Part shown: in pieces, positions 24,358 to 32,650 of the stretch
How the letters are laid out: each line of letters begins with the position of its first letter
Numbering within the stretch: the stretch's first letter is position 1
Origin: JALEFZ01 sp039817415
GTDB lineage: Bacteria > Bacteroidota > Bacteroidia > J057
NCBI GenBank assembly: GCA_039817415.1
Contig: JBCBVV010000008.1
Coordinates: 1 to 64,000 of the forward strand
Reading direction: 5' to 3'
Length of the DNA: 64,000 nt
Made by a program: the position numbers and the translations under genes
The notes under the pieces: generated by a model
The model's input: the letters and a program-made list of their open reading frames with translations, nothing else
What the model was told of the DNA's origin: nothing
The model's database searches: none

Positions 24358-26904
24358 ATGGGTTTAATACCTGTTGGAGTAACAATTCTATACGTCATGA
24401 GGGACACCTATTTATTAGACAAGATTGAGGAGGCGATCATTGTAGTTGAGAAGGAGGGAATTGAAAATGCAGTCAATTGGTTAGCCATCAACTCTTTTGC
24501 GGAAAAGGAGCTTGGTTGTAAACAAGAGGATTTCATCACTGGAGCATTCTCGGAAATGCATAGGGAAATATCAAGTACTTCTACCTCTGGAAAAGGATCT
24601 ATGAGGATATGGGGAAAACCAATTCTTCAAGAAAAGACCTATCATTTTTCCTACTACGAAGATTCCTATAGAGATATTCCATGCTTTATCTTCATTGGCA
24701 CATTAGAATGCGTCAACAGTGTCCAACAACCATTTCATGACAGATTTTTGGATAAAGCAGTAAGGGAAGTCCTTTCAGATGCTATAATTGGTTTGGACTT
24801 AAACTTGAAGATATTTTCATGGAATGATGCTGCGAGTAGATTATACGGCTTATCCCAGGAGGTTACCTTGGGGAAGGTTATTTCTGATGTCATTCGCACA
24901 GATTCGTTTGAGCCAAAAGAAAAGGGAGATCCGTTAACCCTTCTTCAACATCAGTATCACTGGAAAGGGATTATGAACCAAAAGGATGCATCGGGAAATC
25001 TTTTGGTTGTTTCCTCCATTATGAAGAAAATATCTAGCGAAGATGGAAGTGATCTTGGGTATGTAGTTGTGAATTCTGATATCACCGAGCAAAAGGCGAT
25101 GGAAGATGCCCTTCGTATGAGTGAGGAAAGATTGAGATATGCAGGGGAGATCGCCTATGATTTATTGTATGAATGGATTCCTGAAACAGGTGAGTTAAAC
25201 TGGTTTGGAGACATTGATAAGATTTTAGGATTTGAAAAGGGAACTATTTCCAGAGATATAAATGCATGGTTAGCCCTAATCCATCCAGAGGATAATCCTA
25301 AGATGGAAACTGCTGTCATGCATCATATGAATAGCATTGAACCCATTGAATACGATTATAGAATCCGCAACGCCAAAGGTGAATATAGAACTTGGTGGGA
25401 TCATGGATTGCCTATTCTTGATGAAAATCAAAAGCCTGTAAAGTGGGTTGGGATTTGTACGGATATAACCAATAGAATTACATCTCAAAAAGAATTAGAA
25501 AATCGAGACCAACTGTTGACCATTATTGGGGAGAACTTCCCAAAGGCTTATATGTCTGTTATTTTTCCGGACTTTAAGATTGGGTATACAAATGGCCGAG
25601 AGTTTAAGGTAAATGGGATTGATCCTAACCAATTTGTGGGCATGGATACCAGAGACGTTTTTTCTCCTTATGGTGAGGTTATATTGAATACCATTGTGGA
25701 TCGGTATACCAAAACATTTCAAGGAGAGCCTCAGGTTTTTGAGCTCAAAGTTGGGGAGGAAATTCAGCAATACACTACACAGCCCATTTTAAATGATCAA
25801 GGAGAAGTAAACAGTATGCTCGCTGTGGTCAGGAATATCACAGAAGAGCGTCAAAGAGAGCTCAAATTAAAGGAAAGCGAACAGAAATTCTCCAAGGCAT
25901 TTAGGGGACATCCGGTGGCTATGCAAATTGTAAATGTAGTCTCTGGAGAGTTAATAGAAATCAACGATAGTTTTGTTGAATTAACAGGATTCACGGAAAA
26001 TGAGCTTTTTCAATTTGGAATGGTGGAATTGGGAATTTGTGAGGACGATTCCTGTCACCGGGAAATTTTTGGAAGTATACAAGAAAATGGAGACCTCCAT
26101 GATTACCCATTCGAAATAAAAAATAAAGATGGGGATAGACGGCATTTATTAGTTAGTGGGACATTGCTGGATATTGTAAAAGGTGAGTTAGCAATTATTT
26201 CATTGGTCGATATTACTGAACGAAAATTAGTAGAAGAATCCCTTCGTACCAGTGAGTCTCGTTTGAGAACCTTGGTAGAAACACTACCAGATTTGATATG
26301 GCTTAAGGATCCTGATGGCAAATATTTGGCATGTAATAATAGATTCAGTCAGCTTTATAATACCTCAGAAGAAGAATTAATTGGCAAGGTTGACAAAGAT
26401 TTTGTTTCTGAAGAGATTGCCAATTTCTTTCGAAAAAATGATCTGCGAGCCATGCAAGCAGGTAGTCCACAAAAAAATGAGGAAGTACTAACCTTTCAAT
26501 CAGATGGCCATGCAGAACACGTAGAAACTATAAAAGCTCCCATTTATAATCAAAATGGGGACATAGAGGGAGTTTTGGGCATTGCCCGAGACATTACAGA
26601 GAGAATCAATCAACTCAGGATGCTAGAACGGCAAAATAACCTTTTGAAGAATATTGCTTGGATGCAGAGTCATGAGGTAAGAGCTCCCTTAACCAATATC
26701 ATGGGCCTTATTTCACTCATGGAATTAGATACACCTCCTAGTCCGGAGGAACAAAACTTTATTTTCAAAGAAATTCTAAAGGCTGCACATCGATTGGATG
26801 ATATCATTCGCAAAATCATCATGGAAACTGAAAAGTACGAGGATGTAGCAGAGGAAGTGGTGAGGATAGCACAAAAGCAAAACACGCTGATAGCAGAAGA
26901 ATAG
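24358..26904 (+). CDS. Multi-PAS sensor protein with DHp helix but no ATPase domain
   Basis: 848 residues and no transmembrane segment. After about 120 N-terminal residues there are at least five PAS/PAC units, seen from repeated endings such as VVNSDITEQKAMEDAL, VGICTDITNR, VVRNITEERQREL, SLVDITERKL and GIARDITERINQL. The last 80 residues form a dimerisation/acceptor helix with IAWMQSHEVRAPLTNIMGLI, which contains an H-E-x-R-x-P phosphoacceptor motif. The stop then comes, and no HATPase_c domain (N, G1, G2 boxes) is encoded here or in the following 70 nt. It cannot autophosphorylate by itself, so it may be phosphorylated by a partner kinase or act as a scaffold. I saw no frameshifted ATPase remnant. 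The ATG at 24358 is the first after an in-frame stop (24304); a second Met at codon 14 is possible. Confidence 0.85.
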   Translation: MGLIPVGVTILYVMRDTYLLDKIEEAIIVVEKEGIENAVNWLAINSFAEKELGCKQEDFITGAFSEMHREISSTSTSGKGSMRIWGKPILQEKTYHFSYYEDSYRDIPCFIFIGTLECVNSVQQPFHDRFLDKAVREVLSDAIIGLDLNLKIFSWNDAASRLYGLSQEVTLGKVISDVIRTDSFEPKEKGDPLTLLQHQYHWKGIMNQKDASGNLLVVSSIMKKISSEDGSDLGYVVVNSDITEQKAMEDALRMSEERLRYAGEIAYDLLYEWIPETGELNWFGDIDKILGFEKGTISRDINAWLALIHPEDNPKMETAVMHHMNSIEPIEYDYRIRNAKGEYRTWWDHGLPILDENQKPVKWVGICTDITNRITSQKELENRDQLLTIIGENFPKAYMSVIFPDFKIGYTNGREFKVNGIDPNQFVGMDTRDVFSPYGEVILNTIVDRYTKTFQGEPQVFELKVGEEIQQYTTQPILNDQGEVNSMLAVVRNITEERQRELKLKESEQKFSKAFRGHPVAMQIVNVVSGELIEINDSFVELTGFTENELFQFGMVELGICEDDSCHREIFGSIQENGDLHDYPFEIKNKDGDRRHLLVSGTLLDIVKGELAIISLVDITERKLVEESLRTSESRLRTLVETLPDLIWLKDPDGKYLACNNRFSQLYNTSEEELIGKVDKDFVSEEIANFFRKNDLRAMQAGSPQKNEEVLTFQSDGHAEHVETIKAPIYNQNGDIEGVLGIARDITERINQLRMLERQNNLLKNIAWMQSHEVRAPLTNIMGLISLMELDTPPSPEEQNFIFKEILKAAHRLDDIIRKIIMETEKYEDVAEEVVRIAQKQNTLIAEE

Positions 26905-26926
26905 AATAAAAGAATGGAATTAGTAA

Positions 26927-26961
26927 CTCCCTTTACCAAAATCTGATTCTGGTAAAGGGAG
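26927..26961. terminator. Perfect 12-bp stem hairpin between convergent genes
   Basis: CTCCCTTTACCA (26927-26938) is complementary over its full length to TGGTAAAGGGAG (26950-26961) with an 11-nt loop. No T run follows on either strand. The position between two convergent 3' ends suggests a terminator or an mRNA-stabilising hairpin. Confidence 0.55.
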
Positions 26962-26977
26962 CTGCCATGACTAAGGA

Positions 26978-28255
26978 TCATTTTCTTTTGGAGATCGGGC
27001 TTTGAAATATGGGACCTTCCCCATTTCTGATCTGGACCATATGCCAACCCGCAGGAAGCTGCTCTATGGATATTTGCTTAGGCTGTTGGAATTGAGCCGT
27101 AAATTTTTGTTGTAATTCTAACTGTCCAAGGCTGTTGACAATACGGAGCTCATAAGAACCAATGGGGAGTCCTTTGATATATAGCTCATTTATAGCAGGC
27201 TGTGGATAGATACTGATCTGGTCTTGGATAAGGCTTGTGTTCGAAGTATTGGGATTTAAGTTAACCTCTTCACCAATTTCAAACCCAATTTCTGAAGGGA
27301 TAATTTTCCGAACCCTCAGATAGTCTAAATAGATTGTTTGAGACCCAAGGAAGGAAGATAATATGAAGTGAAAACTTCCCATAGGAGATTGAGTCAATTG
27401 ATACCTATTTGTATTACTGCTGCTATCATCTAGGTTGGTGAACTCATCAAGCGTCAATAAATTATCTACAATTCCTGCCTGAATTCGTCCGTTTGTCGGC
27501 TGCCTTCTTGGAAACCTAATCACAGGATAAAGCCCTTCGACCTGTGACCCATTACTGATGGTATCTTGCATGTAAGCCACTTGGTTCAAGGTGTCGAAGC
27601 CAAAAATAGTCTGGCGGAATATAATGCGCTGAATGGTACTGTCTCCATTGCTGAAACCTATCCCGTTTGAGTTTGAAATTTCGGCATTGAATTCAAACAG
27701 CACAGAATCGGTGAATGACATTTTTGTTCTCACAAATTTGAACCTTGGCCCTGGATTCATTCCATTAGAAGCATACTCCATCACGCCATTTACAATCCTG
27801 AGTTTATCAAATCCTCCGATAGGCTCCCAGCGATCTAAATCTACCGTATCTCCTGAGAAGTCATCGAAAAATAGAAAAGTCTCCTGTCCATTGGCTGCTG
27901 GAGCTGCATTTTCATTACCATAATAAATCTCCAATTGAATGGTATCATTGGGTAGTAGCATGGGTACTTTTACCCAAATGTTATTGACTGAGCTATTTGC
28001 TGTGCTGTCCATGAAGAAAGGAACAGGATCACAATTTTGATCTACAATTCTCACATCCGCTCCATCTGCCTGAATTTTGGCACTATCCAAAAGCGCTCCA
28101 GTGTCTAAGGTAAAAGGAAGGGAGGCAGCCATGATAGTATCTCCCGAATCATTGTAGATAGCCAGGCTTCTGACATAGTTGAAGTCTGGAAAGCAGTTTT
28201 GTGCAAGGAAAAATTGAGGGATGACTACCCCTAGGATAAGTAGATAAGTTCTCAT
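26978..28255 (-). CDS. Secreted DUF2341-type protein with T9SS sorting domain
   Basis: 425 residues from the ATG at 28255 (MRTYLLILGVVIPQFFLAQ, a signal peptide). The mature N-terminus reads like a DUF2341 domain: FPDFNYVRSLAIYNDSGDT and then WVKVPMLLPNDTIQLEIYYG with the closing YYGN. A jelly-roll-like segment follows (LFFDDFSGDTVDLDRW), as in concanavalin-type glycan-binding or cleaving domains. The C-terminus is a type A T9SS sorting domain (ISIYPQPAINELYIKG, then LPAGWHMVQIRNG). It is likely exported to the surface by T9SS. The ligand is unknown. Confidence 0.8.
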   Translation of the reverse strand: MRTYLLILGVVIPQFFLAQNCFPDFNYVRSLAIYNDSGDTIMAASLPFTLDTGALLDSAKIQADGADVRIVDQNCDPVPFFMDSTANSSVNNIWVKVPMLLPNDTIQLEIYYGNENAAPAANGQETFLFFDDFSGDTVDLDRWEPIGGFDKLRIVNGVMEYASNGMNPGPRFKFVRTKMSFTDSVLFEFNAEISNSNGIGFSNGDSTIQRIIFRQTIFGFDTLNQVAYMQDTISNGSQVEGLYPVIRFPRRQPTNGRIQAGIVDNLLTLDEFTNLDDSSSNTNRYQLTQSPMGSFHFILSSFLGSQTIYLDYLRVRKIIPSEIGFEIGEEVNLNPNTSNTSLIQDQISIYPQPAINELYIKGLPIGSYELRIVNSLGQLELQQKFTAQFQQPKQISIEQLPAGWHMVQIRNGEGPIFQSPISKRK

Positions 28256-28486
28256 ATGATTAGGTTTAGGGTGGAATGAAGGGGTTGTGCGCTTGCAGAA
28301 TGGCTGCATTGGGAATTGGTTCCCTTGGGAGGAGAATTGGTAACTCAGTAGCAGAAAAATAGGGACTTATTCCATTAAGAATTGGAATGTGAGCATGGTT
28401 GAAGGACAAAGCTCGTTTTAGAGTATTTGATAAAAATAAATTGACAGGCTAACTTAAAATCAAGCCTTAACCATACACTTAGTAAT

Positions 28487-29572
28487 ATGAAACGCCTGAT
28501 CTTTAGCGTACTACTGATTATAGCCCTAGCCAACTTAGTACAAGCCCAACAAAGAGGTAGAATATCCCATATTAGATTTAGTGCTGGTATCATGGAATTA
28601 TTTCAAGACTATAATTCCTATGGCTATTTTGGAGGAGAAAGGATGGCTTTGAATTCCTATAGAGCGAATAATTCTCCATTTGTAAAGCTGGATTTAGAAA
28701 AAAACATCAATAGTAAATGGGCAATAGCAGCAAGTTTCCAGATTGATTTCAAGTCAAATATTAGTGGCTTTATGGATCTATATTCCGCTGCTAACAACGA
28801 CAGATTAGGAAGTATATTTGTAACAACATTAGATGGAAATCCTTTCTATTTAAATGATGTTTCGCCTGGTTTTCCAGCATGTTTTAATCCACCAAATACA
28901 GGATCATTCATTTTCAATACGAGTGGACTACCGCTTTGTCCTAGAGGCCGTCTTGATTTGGAATCTGCTGGATATTCCTCCCCCCAATATGTGAATTTGC
29001 TCATGAGCCTATCTGATGACCCTAGAAGTACTGATGATTATTCCAGCATCCAGATTAATGAAGATGGGTATAGCCATGCAGTTAACTTTAAAATTGGGCC
29101 TACTTATACACTTGAAAACAAGAGATGGGTACTTGCCTTTTCACCACAAGTTGGGATCACCTATTTGAGATCAAATATTCAATTAAATGGAGCTTACAAT
29201 TATCGTGTAAGGCCCTTATTCGATACCCCCGTTTTAGATACTACAACTAGCTTGATTGGCATACCTCTTTTGAGGACACATAATGATGTTCAATTAAATC
29301 ACCGTATCGAGGAAGAGAAAACTGGAAATAACTTTGTTGGAGTAATTGGCTGGGATCAAAGGTTAGGGTTTAAGCTTGGGAAAATTGTTGTGGGCTATAA
29401 TCTATCTTTTCAAACATCTACTAGATATACGATTTCTCATGAAGTATTCCTTTATAGCTTTTTTGATGTTCAGGCAAATGAGTTTAATGATAGAGGAATC
29501 AATCTTCAATTGAACCGTCAGGCTCGATGGGTCAATATTCGGCAAGCGTTCTTTGTGCAGTTTGATCTATAG
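28487..29572 (+). CDS. Hypothetical outer-membrane protein
   Basis: 361 residues with a signal peptide (MKRLIFSVLLIIALANLVQA). The mature part is strand-rich with many Asn, Tyr and Phe residues and ends in QAFFVQFDL, a beta-signal-like end with terminal hydrophobic residues, so a beta-barrel or outer-membrane-anchored protein is likely. An internal loop contains two Cys (FPACFNPP and GLPLCPRG), which may form a disulfide. I do not recognise a named family. It is divergent from the DUF2341 gene, with 231 nt between them. The downstream region leads into the tRNA remnant. Confidence 0.7.
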   Translation: MKRLIFSVLLIIALANLVQAQQRGRISHIRFSAGIMELFQDYNSYGYFGGERMALNSYRANNSPFVKLDLEKNINSKWAIAASFQIDFKSNISGFMDLYSAANNDRLGSIFVTTLDGNPFYLNDVSPGFPACFNPPNTGSFIFNTSGLPLCPRGRLDLESAGYSSPQYVNLLMSLSDDPRSTDDYSSIQINEDGYSHAVNFKIGPTYTLENKRWVLAFSPQVGITYLRSNIQLNGAYNYRVRPLFDTPVLDTTTSLIGIPLLRTHNDVQLNHRIEEEKTGNNFVGVIGWDQRLGFKLGKIVVGYNLSFQTSTRYTISHEVFLYSFFDVQANEFNDRGINLQLNRQARWVNIRQAFFVQFDL

Positions 29573-29666
29573 CTAGTTGCTAACGAACTGTATTTTCTAT
29601 CAAACAATTATCTTTTCATTTATAGTATATACCCTCTTCTCAACCCTAAGAATGTAAGAGACCTTT

Positions 29667-29710
29667 TGAGCATAAAAAAACACCGACTCATCTATAATGA
29701 ATCGGTGTGT
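29667..29710 (-). repeat. Duplicate copy of the tRNA-Asn terminator
   Basis: The stretch TTGAGCATAAAAAAACACCG and on through the ATGAATCGGTGTGTGG hairpin is nearly identical to 30137-30183, the terminator of the intact tRNA-Asn. Read on the minus strand it is a hairpin followed by seven T. Confidence 0.85.
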
Positions 29711-29718
29711 GGAGAAGC

Positions 29719-29802
29719 TCCCCCGGTTTCCCGATGTTCGGTAGAACCAACGACCTATTGATTAATCCCGATGATTTCAATCGGGACTCTAAGCAACTGA
29801 GC
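29719..29802 (-). pseudogene. Remnant of a tRNA-Asn gene with two inserted segments
   Basis: Read against the intact tRNA-Asn at 30189-30262, the acceptor 3' side, the GAACCAACGACCTATTGATTAA block and the D-arm CTCTAA-CAACTGAGC block are kept, with one change. Two segments differ: TCCCGATGTTCGGTA (29729-29743) replaces GGGCTC in the T-loop, and a 21-nt segment (29766-29786) replaces the anticodon-stem residues. The second is a hairpin, TCCCGAT...ATCGGGA. The tRNA cannot be functional. The last codons of the GIY-YIG gene overlap this remnant. Confidence 0.8.
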
Positions 29803-30081
29803 GAGCCTTTGATCATCTCCTTTTGCTTGAATAAGTCGTTCGAGGAAAACTCTGCTCTTCTTGTTTTTGATAAATCTTTCGATTTCCATCACAGACTTTC
29901 TATCTCCTTGAATGGGGATACTTAATTCTAATCTCCAAGGTCTATGCTTGAAGGTATATTTTCTTGTTTGCTCAGGTCGATTCCCAGCATTATGATCAGT
30001 TATTCTAGCTTCGATGTCATTGGTTTGACCTACGTAGTACTTATCTGAAGATGGTGAATAGAGAATATAGAGATAATACAT
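29755..30081 (-). CDS. Small GIY-YIG nuclease between two tRNA-Asn copies
   Basis: 108 residues from the ATG at 30081 (MYYLYILYSPSSDKYYVGQT). The GIY-YIG core is evident: YLYILYS as the first strand, KYYVGQTNDIEARITDHNAG with the catalytic Arg, and a conserved Glu in SVMEIERFIKNKKSRVFLE. These small single-domain proteins (COG2827/YhbQ-like) are common in Bacteroidota. The last 15 residues (AQLLRVPIEIIGINQ) and the stop codon are encoded by the tRNA-Asn remnant. It lies downstream of the intact tRNA on the same strand, so its own promoter must be inside 30082-30188 or it is read through from the tRNA promoter past the terminator. Confidence 0.92.
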   Translation of the reverse strand: MYYLYILYSPSSDKYYVGQTNDIEARITDHNAGNRPEQTRKYTFKHRPWRLELSIPIQGDRKSVMEIERFIKNKKSRVFLERLIQAKGDDQRLAQLLRVPIEIIGINQ

Positions 30082-30142
30082 GTTGCTTGTGGTTGGTGCT
30101 GGTAAAGATGTTTGGAAGAAAAAGATGAGTCTCGATTGAGCA

Positions 30143-30180
30143 TAAAAAAACACCGACTCATTTTGTAATGAATCGGTGTG
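30143..30180 (-). terminator. tRNA-Asn terminator
   Basis: On the minus strand a stem of CACCGATTCATT-type sequence pairs with AATGAGTCGGTG across a short loop with one mismatch, followed by seven T (30150-30144). It lies directly downstream of the intact tRNA-Asn. Confidence 0.8.
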
Positions 30181-30188
30181 TGGAAAAG

Positions 30189-30262
30189 CTCCCCCGGTTG
30201 GGCTCGAACCAACGACCTATTGATTAACAGTCAACCGCTCTAACCAACTGAGCTACAGGGGA
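30189..30262 (-). tRNA. tRNA-Asn (anticodon GTT)
   Basis: On the minus strand the cloverleaf reads: acceptor TCCCCTG pairing with CGGGGGA, D-arm GCTC-AGTTGGTTA-GAGC, anticodon arm GTTGA-CTGTTAA-TCAAT giving anticodon GTT, variable AGGTC, and T-arm GTTGG-TTCGAGC-CCAAC. The discriminator is G, as for tRNA-Asn, and CCA is not encoded. The total is 74 nt. A second, broken copy lies at 29719-29802. Confidence 0.97.
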
Positions 30263-30293
30263 ATATAATTTGTTGAGGTTACTAAATCCATTT

Positions 30294-30307
30294 GGGCTTA
30301 CAAGCCC
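30294..30307. repeat. Inverted repeat upstream of tRNA-Asn
   Basis: GGGCTT and AAGCCC are separated by AC, 32 nt upstream of the tRNA 5' end. It could be an operator or part of the tRNA leader, and nothing else indicates its role. It falls in the 30263-30478 spacer, which otherwise holds only the pfkB promoter candidate. Confidence 0.4.
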
Positions 30308-30440
30308 TTAATAATTTAGTGTTGCAAAGAAAGAAGCCTTGAAGGAAAAATTCAAGTATTCCATTAACTTTTTTTGAAAAAATCCTTCCTAATCTAGCAG
30401 GGACAATTCATCATTTCCATTCATTTCCCATCAAAAGCCC

Positions 30441-30448
30441 TATCTTTG
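30441..30448 (+). promoter_or_regulatory. Candidate -7 element for the PfkB-ispF gene run
   Basis: TATCTTTG matches the Bacteroidota -7 consensus TAnnTTTG and is about 30 nt upstream of the PfkB ATG. The -33 TTG is not clear. Confidence 0.45.
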
Positions 30449-30478
30449 CCCCATTATTGAAAACAACATTATTCAGAT

Positions 30479-31432
30479 ATGAGTCTAGTGGTGGTAGGTA
30501 CCATGGCCTACGATGCAATCGAAACCCCATTCGGAAAAACAGATAGAATCCTCGGTGGCGCGGCTACTTACATTGGATTGTCCTCTTCTTATTTTTACGC
30601 TAAGGTGAAAGCCATTTCCGTCGTTGGCGAAGACTTCGAACAGGCTCACATAGATCTGTTAAAGAATAAAGGCATCGACCTCGAAGGTGTTCAAATCATT
30701 GAAGGTGAAAAATCCTTTTTCTGGGCGGGTAAGTATCACAATGATATGAACTCCCGTGATACACTGGATACCCAGTTGAATGTCTTGGCTGATTTCGATC
30801 CTAAGGTTCCCGATTCTTACCAGGATTGTGAATTTTTGATGTTGGGGAACTTGACCCCCGATGTTCAGCGATTGGTCATTGAACGTCTCCATAAAAGACC
30901 CAAGCTGATCGCGCTAGATACCATGAATTTCTGGATGGATGTAGCTTTGGATAGCTTGAAGGAAGTGCTGAAAATGATCGATGTGCTCATCATCAACGAT
31001 GAAGAAGCTCGTCAACTGTCAGGCGACTACGCACTACGTAAAGCAGCCAAAACGATCCTGGCAATGGGACCCGAATATTTGGTGATCAAAAAGGGAGAAC
31101 ATGGTGCTTTACTCTTCCACGGGGAAGATGTTTTCTCAGCTCCAGGCCTCCCCTTGGAGGAAGTATTCGATCCTACAGGTGCCGGAGATACCTTTGCAGG
31201 TGGCTTCATTGGTCATTTGGCTCAGTCTGGAGATGTTACCTTCCAAAACATGAAAAGTGCAGTCATTTATGGCTCGGCACTAGCTAGTTTCTGCGTGGAG
31301 AAGTTTGGGACGGAAAGACTGGAGAACTTGAGCGATAAAGAAATCAGTCGCAGAGTTGAGCAATTTGTAAAACTGGCAGATTTCAACATCCTCGAACAAG
31401 ATATTCAGGATGCTATCGACCAAAGCGCATAA
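30479..31432 (+). CDS. PfkB family carbohydrate kinase
   Basis: 317 residues. It opens with the ribokinase-fold strand LVVVGTMAYDAIETPFGKTD and the substrate-side GGAATYIGLSSSYF. The PfkB signature 2 is DPTGAGDTFAGGFIGHLA with the catalytic Asp, and ALDTMNFWMDVALD lies mid-protein. The substrate (sugar or nucleoside) is not evident from sequence, and Bacteroidota members are usually annotated simply as PfkB or sugar kinase. Followed 3 nt later by a HAD phosphatase gene and then ispF, all on the plus strand with short gaps, so an operon is likely. Confidence 0.93.
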   Translation: MSLVVVGTMAYDAIETPFGKTDRILGGAATYIGLSSSYFYAKVKAISVVGEDFEQAHIDLLKNKGIDLEGVQIIEGEKSFFWAGKYHNDMNSRDTLDTQLNVLADFDPKVPDSYQDCEFLMLGNLTPDVQRLVIERLHKRPKLIALDTMNFWMDVALDSLKEVLKMIDVLIINDEEARQLSGDYALRKAAKTILAMGPEYLVIKKGEHGALLFHGEDVFSAPGLPLEEVFDPTGAGDTFAGGFIGHLAQSGDVTFQNMKSAVIYGSALASFCVEKFGTERLENLSDKEISRRVEQFVKLADFNILEQDIQDAIDQSA

Positions 31433-31435
31433 TTG

Positions 31436-32044
31436 ATGAGCCAAAGCGAAACGATTGCTGCTTTTGACTTTGATCATACGCTCTTGAAAGGGGACAGCAT
31501 GCAGGCATTTTTTCGCTATGTGAAGGGAGATTGGGGGTTCGTTTGGGGTGTTTTCCTTCACAGCTGGATATTGACAAGGTATTTTGTTCTAAAAAATATT
31601 GATAGGCTGGAAGTCAAAGAAAGACTTCTGGCCTATTTTCTTGGTGGAATGAGCAAAGCCGAATTAGAAAAACTTGACCGAACCTTTGCGGAAAAGATAC
31701 TCCCTAAGTTGGAGCGTCAAGAGGCCATCGAGCGCCTAAAATGGCATAAAAGCCAAGGGCATACATGTCTCATGGTAACAGCGTCTATGGACATTTGGAC
31801 AGCTTCTTGGGCAGCAAACCATCATTTATATTTGATTGCCACCTCATCCACCTATGATGAGGAAAGCGTATTTCGTGGAAAAGTAAAAGGCACCAACAAT
31901 TGGGGCCCCGGTAAGCGAGAGAACATACAACACTATCTCAAAAACAAATCTGTTGATAAGATGTACGCATATGGAGATAGTAGAGGAGATAAGGAAATGC
32001 TGGAGATGGCTGATTTTGCCTATTACAGAAGATTTAAGGACTAA
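31436..32044 (+). CDS. HAD-IB family phosphatase
   Basis: 202 residues from the ATG at 31436. A TTG one codon earlier is in frame. Motif I is AAFDFDHTLLKGDS (DxDxT/L), motif II is the MVTASMDIW serine/threonine region, and the end holds the Mg-binding YAYGDSRGDKEMLEMAD (GDSxxD). The insertion between motifs I and II is helical as in subclass IB enzymes such as serine phosphatase SerB and the CicA/HAD-IB phosphatases. The substrate is unknown; it may act on the product of the neighbouring PfkB kinase or on lysophospholipids (inference only). Confidence 0.9.
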   Translation: MSQSETIAAFDFDHTLLKGDSMQAFFRYVKGDWGFVWGVFLHSWILTRYFVLKNIDRLEVKERLLAYFLGGMSKAELEKLDRTFAEKILPKLERQEAIERLKWHKSQGHTCLMVTASMDIWTASWAANHHLYLIATSSTYDEESVFRGKVKGTNNWGPGKRENIQHYLKNKSVDKMYAYGDSRGDKEMLEMADFAYYRRFKD

Positions 32045-32057
32045 CAACTAACATCAC

Positions 32058-32549
32058 ATGAGACCTATCAGAATTGGGTTTGGCTACGACACACACCAAC
32101 TTGTAGAAGGAAGGAAATTGATTCTAGGGGGAGTAGAAATTCCACATAGTAAAGGCCTACTTGGTCATTCTGATGCCGATGCTTTGCTCCACGCCATTAC
32201 CGATGCCATGTTAGGTGCCTTAAATCTGAGAGATATTGGTTTTCATTTTCCTGATACAGACCCAAGGTATAAAAACGCTGATAGCAAGATATTTCTAGAG
32301 GATGCCAATAAACTCATCCATGAAAAGGGCTACGAACTAGGGAACCTGGATGCGACTATTATCGCAGAAAAGCCCAAAATCAATCCCCACATTCCTCATA
32401 TGCAAAGTGTGATAGCGGAAGTTTTGGGAACAGAAGTGGAAAATATTTCTATCAAAGCAACGACTCATGAGAAGACTGACGCAGTAGGAAGAGAAGAAAG
32501 CATGATTGCCCATGCTGTTGTGCTGCTCTTCAGGAGGGATAGCGAATAA
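32058..32549 (+). CDS. ispF: 2-C-methyl-D-erythritol 2,4-cyclodiphosphate synthase
   Basis: 163 residues with all IspF motifs: GFGYDTHQL (Asp and His of the metal site), GGVEIPHSKGLLGHSDADALL (HSDAD), IGFHFPDTDPRYKNADS, the helix with TIIAEKPKINPHIPHM, and the terminal KATTHEKTDAVGREE region. It catalyses cyclisation of CDP-ME 2-phosphate in the MEP isoprenoid pathway. No other MEP genes lie in this window. The 3' gap of 101 nt before the DUF4178 gene shows nothing further. Confidence 0.97.
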   Translation: MRPIRIGFGYDTHQLVEGRKLILGGVEIPHSKGLLGHSDADALLHAITDAMLGALNLRDIGFHFPDTDPRYKNADSKIFLEDANKLIHEKGYELGNLDATIIAEKPKINPHIPHMQSVIAEVLGTEVENISIKATTHEKTDAVGREESMIAHAVVLLFRRDSE

Positions 32550-32650
32550 TATATTATTCTTTGAAAATGCCCTGATACATCTTATTTTCATCAACTATAG
32601 GGCAATTTTCCTGTCTTTATAATCGAAACAATCATTTAGCTCCCAAAGCC

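Noticed and set aside
30030..30212. 60-residue minus-strand ORF starting at the T-arm of the tRNA (MVRAQPGELFHTP)
   Set aside because: It reads through the tRNA 3' half and terminator and is a known kind of false ORF over tRNA genes.
32550..32650. Promoter for the DUF4178 operon
   Set aside because: There is an A/T-rich gap but no TAnnTTTG with a matching -33 TTG at suitable spacing.
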